7,899 nucleotides of DNA. Source: Acidobacteriota bacterium. Lineage in GTDB: Bacteria > Acidobacteriota > Terriglobia > Terriglobales > Acidobacteriaceae. Under the pieces are notes generated by a model. The model searched no databases, had not been told where the DNA came from, and saw only the letters and a program-made list of their open reading frames with translations. Of the stretch, positions 1-6,114 are shown piece after piece (the stretch's first letter is position 1; each line of letters begins with the position of its first letter). The stretch spans positions 1 to 7,899 of the forward strand of contig JAJZDL010000134.1 in assembly GCA_021851465.1 (NCBI GenBank), read 5' to 3'. A program made the translations under genes and the position numbers.

Positions 1-1
1 C

Positions 2-85
2 CTTCAGGATCGGCAGTCCCAGCTCGACGCACAGGTCCACCGAGCGCTCATCGAACGGCGTCGCGGTCGCAATGCACCCCGCCTG
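2..85 (-). pseudogene. NeuB/SpsE-family (sialic acid synthase-like) internal fragment, 5' end missing
   Basis: The minus-strand frame starting near position 85 reads RQAGCIATATPFDERSVDL followed by CVELGLPILK up to the window edge. The core TPFDE-x-SVD followed by ELG-P-x-x-K is the hallmark of the N-acetylneuraminate synthase (NeuB/SpsE) TIM barrel, where it lies roughly 90-130 residues into a ~350-residue protein. These enzymes condense phosphoenolpyruvate with an N-acyl hexosamine to give a nonulosonic acid for surface glycans. Here the N-terminal part is absent. The frame is open only back to a TGA at 113-115 and contains no ATG, GTG or TTG, and the DNA just upstream codes for an epimerase in another frame. 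The fragment therefore cannot be started by itself and is read as a remnant at a deletion or rearrangement junction. What lies beyond position 1 is unknown. The family call rests on about 25 residues. Confidence 0.68.
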
Positions 86-329
86 CCGGATCGTCGACCA
101 GATTCGGACACTTCAGCGTAAATTTTGCCGGATCGCGCGAGAGCACGGTGGCGCGCGCGTCCAACCCCAACGCCCGGTTGGCGTGGCAGAAGCTCTCCAT
201 CAACCAGCAGCCGAAGAAGCCCGTCCCGCCGGTGATAAAGATGCGCTGCCCGCGCATCTCCTTCCAGAACAATCGGGTCTAGGACAGAATCCGTTGTAGG
301 TCTTCGGCACCGATCGGCTTCGCAGCCAT
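84..329 (-). pseudogene. NAD-dependent epimerase/dehydratase, amber-interrupted and 3'-truncated
   Basis: An ATG at 329, 9 nt after GGGGAG and 17 nt after the stop of the ThDP enzyme gene, starts MAAKPIGAEDLQRILS, then a TAG at 279-281, then in the same frame TRLFWKEMRGQRIFITGG and TGFFGCWLMESF. The GGTGFFG turn is the NAD(P)-binding Rossmann signature of extended SDR nucleotide-sugar epimerases/dehydratases. A helix ending in TR-x-x-W before the first strand fits their usual N-terminus, so the stop appears to interrupt a real coding region. Similarity fades after NLVDDPA (~position 84). The frame then ends at a TGA at 48-50, while NeuB-like sequence begins in a different frame. Only ~80 of the usual ~320 codons remain, lacking the YxxxK catalytic region. 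Restart at TTG 272 or ATG 257 is conceivable but would still give a useless stub. It was probably the fifth gene of the operon, acting on a nucleotide-linked sugar. Confidence 0.75.
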
Positions 330-346
330 GGCAACGCTCTCCCCGT

Positions 347-2110
347 CTAAAGGTATCGAAATACCTTTGCCGCCGTCGCCTCATCCAAATCGGGAGTCAT
401 AAGGTGCAACGGGTTCGACTCCATTCCGCCCGACGCCGTCACCCGGCTGGAGATCTTCGGGAAGTAGGTCTGCATCGGATCGATCTTCACCAGAAAGGCC
501 CGCGCGCCCACCGCGTTGAATCGTCGCAGAAACTCCGGGTCGTTCTCAAACCCCGGTCCGATCCGCATCACGGGGATGTCGTAGGCCGCAAACAGCGGCT
601 CCCAGTTGGGAATCCCCAGCCCGGTCTCGATGTCGCATCCCACATACCGCCCGCCGAAGTAGTTGCTCTGCGTCATGCGGATCGACGCATACCCGTTGTC
701 GTCGAAGAGAAAGATCTTCAGGTTCAGCTTCTGCGCCCGCACCGTGCCCAGCTCCTGCAGGTTCTGCATGAACCCGCCATCGCCCTCCACCAGCACCGTC
801 CGCCGTCCATCTGCCGCCATCGCCGCGCCAATTGCGCCGCCCAAGCCATATCCCATCGAGGCCAGCCCCTTGTTACTCACGATGCGCTGTCCCAGCTTCT
901 GCGCGAAGGTCTGCATCATCACCGTGAATCCGCTTCCGCTGCTGCACGGGATCACTACATCGTCCTTCGTCGTCAGTTGCGACAGCCTCTCCGCAAACAC
1001 ATACGGCGACAGGTACCCCTCGCCCGTATGGTTCACCGGCTCCACCAGCGGCAGCGCGGCCTTCACGCCGCAGCAGAACTCCACCCACTCCGCATGGCTT
1101 CCCAGATCGGCGCAGGCCACACCGCGCAACACTTCATTCGCATCCCCGCAGACTGTCATCGCCAGCTTAGGATGTCCCTTGGTCAGTTCCGCAGGGTCGC
1201 AGTCCACATGAATCACTTCGCCGCCGGGCACAAACTGCTGCCAGTTGAAGCCCGTCTGCTGCAGGCTCAACCGCGTCCCCAGAGCCAGCAACACGTCCGC
1301 CTGCTGCATCAAAATATTCGAGTAGCGCATCCCCCACGTATTCGGACGCCCAAAGTACAGCGGATGCTCGGCCCCGATCCGGTCCATCGCATTCCACGTC
1401 ACCATCAGCGGAACGCCCAGCGCCTCGATCTTCCCCATCAACCCATCGGTCGTCACGCGGTCCACTCCTGCACCCAGCAGAATCACTGGCCGCTGCGCCC
1501 GCCGTAGCTTCTCGACAATCGCGGCCACTGCATCCTCGCTCACCGCCTCGAAGCGCGCGCCCTGCGCGGCCACCGCTGTCGCCAGCTTCTCCTCGTCCAC
1601 CTGTGCGCCCTGCACATCCAGCGGCAGCTCGACGAAGACCGGCCCCTTGCGCCCTTGCACTCCGCAGCGAATCATCTCCGCGAAGGTCGCAAGATCGACT
1701 ACCTTCTCCATCAGGATCGCCTTCTCCGTAATCGGTCGTGCAATGGAGATGCCGTCAATCTCCTGTATCCCGCGCTGGCGAACCTCGCCGCGCGACAGAT
1801 CGGGGACCTTCACCTGGCCGCCGATCACCAGCAGTTCGCGGCTCTCCAGATACGCCCCGCCCATCGCCGTGACGATGTTGGTCAGCCCCGGCCCCGCCGT
1901 CACCATGGCAAACGCCTTCTTGTCCGTATGCAACTCATTGAAGTACTCCACCGCAATCCCCGCCGCAACCTCATGCACCACCGGGACGCACTTCATCGTG
2001 TGGCTACAACTCTCCAACAGATGCATGATGTTTCCGCCCGCCACAAAAAAACAGTGCGTATAGCCAAGCTCCGCCAGCCACCCAGCCAGCACATCGCTGT
2101 ACTTTTTCAT
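347..2110 (-). CDS. Acetolactate synthase-like thiamine diphosphate-dependent enzyme
   Basis: This 587-residue protein has full-length three-domain ThDP enzyme architecture. The pyrimidine-binding domain covers about residues 1-165, with catalytic Glu47 in VVHEVAAG and the AGPG turn. A central domain of the acetohydroxyacid synthase type (about 185-320) contains the LGAG and ALGTRLS segments. The pyrophosphate domain (about 370-560) has GDG at 443-445 and the Mg-binding Asn472 in DDNGYASIR. The C-terminal tail SNPLHLMTP is typical of sugar-cluster members rather than of IlvB. By family knowledge such proteins decarboxylate pyruvate and transfer a two-carbon acyl unit; YerE of yersiniose A synthesis adds it to a CDP-4-keto sugar. 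No IlvN regulatory subunit gene is visible, which argues against branched-chain amino acid synthesis. The start has AGAGG about 7 nt upstream and overlaps the cyclase stop as ATGA, so it is probably translationally coupled. The acceptor substrate is not readable from sequence. Confidence 0.9.
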   Translation of the reverse strand: MKKYSDVLAGWLAELGYTHCFFVAGGNIMHLLESCSHTMKCVPVVHEVAAGIAVEYFNELHTDKKAFAMVTAGPGLTNIVTAMGGAYLESRELLVIGGQVKVPDLSRGEVRQRGIQEIDGISIARPITEKAILMEKVVDLATFAEMIRCGVQGRKGPVFVELPLDVQGAQVDEEKLATAVAAQGARFEAVSEDAVAAIVEKLRRAQRPVILLGAGVDRVTTDGLMGKIEALGVPLMVTWNAMDRIGAEHPLYFGRPNTWGMRYSNILMQQADVLLALGTRLSLQQTGFNWQQFVPGGEVIHVDCDPAELTKGHPKLAMTVCGDANEVLRGVACADLGSHAEWVEFCCGVKAALPLVEPVNHTGEGYLSPYVFAERLSQLTTKDDVVIPCSSGSGFTVMMQTFAQKLGQRIVSNKGLASMGYGLGGAIGAAMAADGRRTVLVEGDGGFMQNLQELGTVRAQKLNLKIFLFDDNGYASIRMTQSNYFGGRYVGCDIETGLGIPNWEPLFAAYDIPVMRIGPGFENDPEFLRRFNAVGARAFLVKIDPMQTYFPKISSRVTASGGMESNPLHLMTPDLDEATAAKVFRYL

Positions 2111-3201
2111 GAATACCTCTTCACAATCGTCTCAATCGCGCGCTCCACATCGCGCGTCACCTGCGCCGTCTTCTCAATCTTGCGCAGAACCACATCGCCG
2201 TTCTCCGCAATCAGGATCAGCGTAAAGTGCTGCGGCCCGTGCTTCTTGTCCGATCCGAACCGCTCGATTACCTCATCCACGCTCATCGCCCGCAGCGGCG
2301 CCGCAAGGTTCGGGACCTCGGAGATCATTGTGTGAAGATGTTCTTCCAGCAGCTTCACGCGTGCCACTCCTGCGTAACTCACGCCCCGCTGCCGCTCGAA
2401 CTCGTTCGCACACAGAATTCCCAACCCTACCGCAATCCCATGCGACACTGCAAAGTGCGTCGCCCCCTCGATGGCATGGCCGAAGGTATGCCCGAAGTTC
2501 AACAGCAGCCGTTCCTTCTTGTCGAACTCGTCCTTCTCGATAAACCACTTCTTCGCGATCAGACTGTTGACGATCAGCCGCTCCAACGCTTCAGTGCTCA
2601 TCCCGATCGACGGCCCATACGCCACATGCCGCGCGAACGACTCCTCGCCGCGGCAGAAACAGATCTTCGCCGCCTCGATCAGCCCGCTCGCCTTCTGGTC
2701 GTCGGGCAGCGTCCGCGCCAGCGCAGGGTCGATCAGCACCCGCTCCGGAGGGTGGATCGTCCCCACCAGATTCTTGTACGGCCCCACATTGATCGACGAT
2801 TTCCCACCAATGCAGGAGTCCACCATCGCCAGCACCGTCGTCGGCATATAGCTCCAGCACAGCCCGCGCATGTACACCGACGCGATAAACGCCGACAGAT
2901 CCTGAACGATCCCGCCGCCCACGGCCAACAGCTCCGTCTGCCGGTTCGCCCCCGTCTTGCGGATTCTCTCGATGATCGCCGGCGACGCATCCAGCGACTT
3001 GTTGGCTTCCGTCGCCTCGATGAAGATCGCCGACACCTTGGCGCGCTCGAACGTCGGACGAAAGAACTCGTCGGCAATGATCGCCGCCCCCTCAAAGTGC
3101 TTCAGGCTGCGCTCAAACGATCCACTCTCAATCCCAACCGAGTAGCTCCCGGTTGAGCTCTTAATTTCCAACGACGATGCCAGTTCAAACGATGCGGACA
3201 C
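2107..3201 (-). CDS. 3-dehydroquinate synthase-like sugar phosphate cyclase
   Basis: This protein of about 364 residues belongs to the DHQS/sugar phosphate cyclase family, NAD- and metal-dependent enzymes that close a phosphorylated ketose into a carbocycle. Visible family positions, counted from GTG 3201, include GGG 95-97, Asp101, Arg112 in YMRG, PTT 120-122, Asp128, Lys134, Lys143-Asn144, Glu176 and Lys179 (IEAAK), Lys217, Arg231, Asn235, His238, His242, His254 and Lys319-320. Nearly all catalytic and metal ligands of AroB are therefore present. It departs from AroB at HGI (256) where HGE is usual, and at His325 where the DKK...R arginine is usual. The frame is open to ATG 3339, but those extra residues overlap the SDR gene and are unlike the family. 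GTG 3201, with a GGGG about 8 nt upstream and a 17-nt overlap with the SDR gene, gives the normal length; TTG 3171 is an alternative. The context suggests a surface-sugar role rather than the shikimate pathway. Confidence 0.88.
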   Translation of the reverse strand: MSASFELASSLEIKSSTGSYSVGIESGSFERSLKHFEGAAIIADEFFRPTFERAKVSAIFIEATEANKSLDASPAIIERIRKTGANRQTELLAVGGGIVQDLSAFIASVYMRGLCWSYMPTTVLAMVDSCIGGKSSINVGPYKNLVGTIHPPERVLIDPALARTLPDDQKASGLIEAAKICFCRGEESFARHVAYGPSIGMSTEALERLIVNSLIAKKWFIEKDEFDKKERLLLNFGHTFGHAIEGATHFAVSHGIAVGLGILCANEFERQRGVSYAGVARVKLLEEHLHTMISEVPNLAAPLRAMSVDEVIERFGSDKKHGPQHFTLILIAENGDVVLRKIEKTAQVTRDVERAIETIVKRYS

Positions 3202-3907
3202 GGCTGTACCCCAGATCGGCTGCGATGAATTGTCCTGTAACTCCGGTGTTCTCCGCTCCGCACAGATAGCAGACCAGCGAAGCCACGTCCCGCAACTGCG
3301 ACAGCGATCCAAACTGCGTTGCGCCCTCCAGCCGACCAATCTGCTCCGCGCTCAGGTTCGCGCGCGTCATCGGCGTATCCAGCGCGCCGGGCAGCACCGC
3401 GTTGATGAGATGCCCGTCCTTGGCCATATCCACCGCAGCAGACAACACCAGCCCACGCAGCGCCGCCTTGCTCACGCAATAGGAGAGCTTGTTCTGCCGC
3501 GCCATCTCCTGCCAGATCGAACTGATGACGCACAGCCGAGAACCCCGCTCCAGCAATTCAGCCGCCAGCAACGCCTGCAGCGTCACCAGAATGTATGTGC
3601 AGTTCGTGTTATAGATCGCAAGATGGTTCTCCAAGCTCACGTCGTAGACGCTGTCGTTGCGGTTCGCGCCCTGCGCCCAGCACACGCTGGTGTATGGCCC
3701 GGCCAGTGCCAGCGCCTCAGCCGAGAACCCAGCATCCAGCGGATCCGCCGCAATCCAGCGCACTCCCTCGCGCGCATCCGCGCCACCAGCCCCGTACCGG
3801 CTCACCGCCGTCACCTGCCAGCCGCGCACGAGCGCAGCGCCCAGGATTGCCCCACCAATCGCCCCGCTCGCCCCAAACAACAACAGCCGTTCGCCGCCCT
3901 CTGTCAT
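3185..3907 (-). CDS. Short-chain dehydrogenase/reductase (classical SDR)
   Basis: This 240-residue protein has the usual length of a classical SDR. The N-terminal strand and GASGAIGG turn (residues 12-19) form the NAD(P) site, and Arg37 in VSRYG may favour NADP. Asn100 lies in the helix-4 position. Ser129/Ser130 (VISS) together with Tyr143 and Lys147 (SYCVSK) complete the catalytic set. LPGALDTPM (172-180) is the PG motif after the active site, and TGQFIAADLGYS is the usual C-terminal segment. It should reduce a keto group or oxidise a hydroxyl on a sugar or cyclitol intermediate; the substrate is not readable. The start codon shares one base with the aldolase stop (TGATG) and no clear ribosome binding site precedes it, so translation probably depends on coupling. 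Its end overlaps the start of the cyclase gene. By position it most likely acts on the product of the cyclase, the aldolase or the ThDP enzyme. Confidence 0.88.
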   Translation of the reverse strand: MTEGGERLLLFGASGAIGGAILGAALVRGWQVTAVSRYGAGGADAREGVRWIAADPLDAGFSAEALALAGPYTSVCWAQGANRNDSVYDVSLENHLAIYNTNCTYILVTLQALLAAELLERGSRLCVISSIWQEMARQNKLSYCVSKAALRGLVLSAAVDMAKDGHLINAVLPGALDTPMTRANLSAEQIGRLEGATQFGSLSQLRDVASLVCYLCGAENTGVTGQFIAADLGYSRVRIV

Positions 3908-4704
3908 CAGCGGTTCAACACCGACCAGCGCTTTTCCAGCATTTCGATGCGCTTGGCGTCCTCGTTCTGGATTTGTCCATAGTAATCGCGTTTATTCAGT
4001 AACCATAGTAGTTCGAAGTGCACCGCATTAAGCAGCCCATCGCCGATCTTCGCCTCGTTCGCCGCCTGCGCGTCGAAGATCACCTTGCGCGTCTCGAAGC
4101 GCGTCATGTGCAGCGCCACCAACTGTCGCAGCACCGGGATCGAATCGCTGGAGACCCCGCCGCCAACCACCAGATCGAGGCCCAATTCCTTGCACTTCGC
4201 CGCGGTCTTCAGCACATACCCGGTCACCTCCTCGCCGTTGATTGCATCCCGGCTCAGCCCGGCAGAGAGAGAAAAATCCACCCGCCCAAAGACAATCCCC
4301 GAAAGTTCCTTGGCCGCCTTCGTCGCGGCCGCCATCGCCTCCAGATGCGAAAACGCAGAGATCGTCTCCAGATTGTACAAAAAGTCCGTCTCCGCCTGCT
4401 CCTCATCGGAGTAGATCTTGCCCACGGCCTCGGCAAACTTTGTCAGCGCATAGGTACTCTCCACCATCGGCGCGATTATATAGTCCACTCCGATCTGCTT
4501 ACTCTCGATCAGGTCGCGCATCGCCTCGCAGCCGCCGATCTTCAGCCCAAGTTTCAAGCCCGCCTTGCGACAGATCTCCACCAGCCGCAGCAGCTCATCC
4601 ATTCGCGTCCCTTCGGCCTCAAACTCCGCCTTTACGGCAAGATACCCATAGTTATCCTTGCCAATCTTTAGCAGCTCCAGCATCTTTCGTTCTCTCGTGT
4701 TCAT
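3907..4704 (-). CDS. HpcH/HpaI aldolase/citrate lyase family protein
   Basis: This 265-residue protein has the TIM-barrel size and motifs of the HpcH/HpaI family, which form or cleave C-C bonds using pyruvate-type or acyl-CoA donors with a divalent metal. VDYIIAPMVES (residues 73-83) corresponds to the barrel strand reading lvPMvet. NLET (111-114, Glu113) and GRVDFSLSAG (140-149, Asp143) are the two metal-ligand motifs. LVVGGGVSSDS (178-187) lies near the phosphate or carboxylate end of the barrel. It is the first gene of the operon. ATG 4704 is preceded by AAGGGGGG. A later Met at residue 8 would lose conserved-looking sequence. The protein is Lys/Glu-rich and its DNA seems less GC-rich than its neighbours, which may hint at a separate origin. 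Within this gene set it may supply a carbon skeleton for, or add a three-carbon unit to, the sugar. The reaction direction and substrate are unknown. Confidence 0.85.
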   Translation of the reverse strand: MNTRERKMLELLKIGKDNYGYLAVKAEFEAEGTRMDELLRLVEICRKAGLKLGLKIGGCEAMRDLIESKQIGVDYIIAPMVESTYALTKFAEAVGKIYSDEEQAETDFLYNLETISAFSHLEAMAAATKAAKELSGIVFGRVDFSLSAGLSRDAINGEEVTGYVLKTAAKCKELGLDLVVGGGVSSDSIPVLRQLVALHMTRFETRKVIFDAQAANEAKIGDGLLNAVHFELLWLLNKRDYYGQIQNEDAKRIEMLEKRWSVLNR

Positions 4705-5008
4705 TTGCCCCCCTTAATATTTATTCGTGCCATTAAGTGCAAACTGCCCCCAACGCACATGAGAAATAACCATAACTGTCGACCAACATTGCTACCGATA
4801 ACATGACTGCCAGTAACGAAGTGAAAGGAGTCCTCAGTCTAGCTGAGTCGGAAAGCCTCAAACACAACTATCTGGTTAATATACAGACTTCCCTCCTCTT
4901 CATCGCTCCCTTATTCCAAACGATGTCATACTGGTAGGCGCGGTTGGCTGGGCAGGTCTTCTTCCGTCCCAGCGCCGCGCATCGCACACCACCGCGAAGG
5001 GAAGCGCC
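4705..5008. promoter_or_regulatory. Divergent intergenic region between the sugar operon and rfbF
   Basis: This ~300-bp spacer has no convincing gene and is visibly more AT-rich than its flanks between about 4710 and 4930. It must contain the promoters for both directions. On the minus strand TTGCAC (4737-4742) and TATTAA (4714-4719) are spaced 17 bp. On the plus strand a TAATAT/TATACA box lies at 4877-4885 without a good -35 element. A small hairpin, CTCAG-TCTAG-CTGAG, lies at 4833-4847. Immediately before rfbF there is GAAGGGAAG as ribosome binding site. Everything except the ribosome binding site is tentative. Confidence 0.5.
4714..4742 (-). promoter_or_regulatory. Candidate sigma-70 promoter of the sugar operon
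   Basis: TTGCAC and TATTAA are separated by exactly 17 bp, each matching four of six consensus bases. Only nine bases lie between the -10 box and the ATG of the aldolase gene, so a transcript from here would start at or next to the start codon. Either the message is nearly leaderless or the true promoter lies further upstream, and the AAGGGGGG then serves as the ribosome binding site. Confidence 0.3.
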
Positions 5009-5779
5009 ATGAAAGCGGTCATTCTTGCCGGAGGTCTCGGCACACGGCTCAGTGAAGAAACCACGGTCCGCCCCAAGCCCATGGTGGAGATCGGCGGACG
5101 CCCCATCCTCTGGCACATCCTCAAGCTCTACTCCCAGCAGGGAATCGACGACTTCATCGTCTGCCTCGGATACAAGGGCTACATCATCAAGGAGTTCTTC
5201 GCCAACTACTTTCTGCACACCTCCGACGTCACCTTCGACATCGCGAACAACAAGATGACCGTCCACGACTCCGTCGCAGAGCCGTGGAACGTCACTCTCG
5301 TCGATACCGGCGACGACTCCGGCACCGGCGGCCGTCTGCGCCGCGTCGCCAAGTATCTCGAAGGCGAAGACGCCTTCTGCATGACATACGGCGACGGCCT
5401 CGCCGACGTGGACATCCAGGCCACCATCGCCTTCCACAAGGCCCACGGCAAGCTCGTCACTCTTACCAGCGTCCAGCCCGTCGCGCGCTTCGGCGCACTC
5501 GGCCTCAAGAACAACCAGGTCTACGCCTTTCAGGAGAAGCCGAAGGACGAGGGAGGATGGATCAACGGAGGCTTCTTCGTTCTCTCGCCCAAAGTCATCG
5601 CTGAAATTAAAGACGACCGCTGGATGTTCGAGCGCGAACCCATCGAAGCCCTCGTCGCGCGCGGCGAGGTGCAGGCATACCCGCACTACGGCTTCTGGCA
5701 GGCCATGGACACACTGCGCGACAAACAGCAACTCGAAGACCTCTGGCAATCCGGCAAGGCCCCCTGGAAGTCCTGGTAA
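5009..5779 (+). CDS. rfbF: Glucose-1-phosphate cytidylyltransferase
   Basis: This 256-residue protein matches the family length (about 257) and makes CDP-glucose from glucose-1-phosphate and CTP, the entry to CDP-linked 3,6-dideoxy and branched sugars of O-antigens. The nucleotide-binding loop LAGGLGTRLSEET with the following RPKPMVEIGGRPILWHI covers residues 6-38. YGDGLADVD (127-135) carries the metal-binding aspartate, and EKPKDEGGWINGGFFV follows the sugar site. WMFEREP and GFWQAMDT are the C-terminal signatures that separate this group from RmlA and GalU. The start has GAAGGGAAG just upstream. It stands alone on the plus strand, divergent from the sugar operon, with no CDP-glucose 4,6-dehydratase (rfbG) following. 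That enzyme must be elsewhere, or lost, if the pathway is to run. The gene itself looks intact. Confidence 0.95.
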   Translation: MKAVILAGGLGTRLSEETTVRPKPMVEIGGRPILWHILKLYSQQGIDDFIVCLGYKGYIIKEFFANYFLHTSDVTFDIANNKMTVHDSVAEPWNVTLVDTGDDSGTGGRLRRVAKYLEGEDAFCMTYGDGLADVDIQATIAFHKAHGKLVTLTSVQPVARFGALGLKNNQVYAFQEKPKDEGGWINGGFFVLSPKVIAEIKDDRWMFEREPIEALVARGEVQAYPHYGFWQAMDTLRDKQQLEDLWQSGKAPWKSW

Positions 5780-5812
5780 GCCCCACCACCCGCATTCAAC
5801 TGAAACTCATGC

Positions 5813-5834
5813 CCGCGAAAAAAAATTTTCGCGG
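5813..5834 (+). terminator. Hairpin after rfbF, possible terminator
   Basis: CCGCGAAAA and TTTTCGCGG form a perfect 9-bp stem around an AAAA loop, 33 bases after the rfbF stop. No T-run follows the stem on either strand, so it is not a standard intrinsic terminator. It could still end or protect the rfbF transcript, and its A8T4 core would also bend DNA. Confidence 0.45.
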
Positions 5835-6114
5835 CGCACAACTATGTCTTCCGCCTTGTGTCTCTGAGATGGGACGGGCGAGAGCACCTGAACGGTCTTT
5901 CAATCGTCCTACATTCCATCAATCCGGCTGTGCTCTGCGCGCGCGTGCCCCAGCCGCTTTTGCTTGACCGATCGACCGATTGCAAATCGGGCCCCGCAAG
6001 AACACATGACTGGTGTTTTGTGGCCCGCTTCCAATGTGGTGGCGTCGCACGTTTGCCGATTCGACGTCCCTTGCAGGCAAGCCATGAAGCACGCAGAAAA
6101 TCCGGGAGATTTCT
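5835..6114. other. Spacer upstream of the lipoprotein gene
   Basis: No gene is supported in this stretch; the open frames through it lack a plausible start and family resemblance. It should hold the lipoprotein gene promoter, but no good -35/-10 pair was found. Visible structure is a 7-base direct repeat, GACCGAT, at 5966-5972 and 5974-5980 (8-bp period), followed by a CCGATT-GCA-AATCGG hairpin at 5976-5990. These could be an operator or chance. GGGAG six bases before ATG 6115 is the ribosome binding site. Confidence 0.4.

Noticed and set aside
4..384. Minus-strand open frame over the epimerase/NeuB remnants (126 residues)
   Set aside because: Arg-rich and lacking motifs. The other two minus-strand frames carry the recognisable epimerase and NeuB sequence.
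404..1507. Plus-strand open frame (367 residues) opposite the ThDP enzyme gene
   Set aside because: Arg/His/Gln-rich antisense reading without motifs. The minus-strand ThDP protein has all catalytic signatures.
2227..3156. Plus-strand open frame (309 residues) opposite the cyclase gene
   Set aside because: Arg/Pro/His-rich shadow of the real gene.
3202..3339. N-terminal extension of the cyclase gene to ATG 3339 (410 residues)
   Set aside because: The extra 46 residues lie wholly within the SDR gene, are Arg/Trp/Cys-rich and unlike the family. GTG 3201 gives the normal length.
4868..5749. Long minus-strand open frame (293 residues) opposite rfbF
   Set aside because: It is rich in Val, Asp and Glu as expected from the complement of a GC-rich gene, has no family resemblance, and rfbF on the plus strand is certain.
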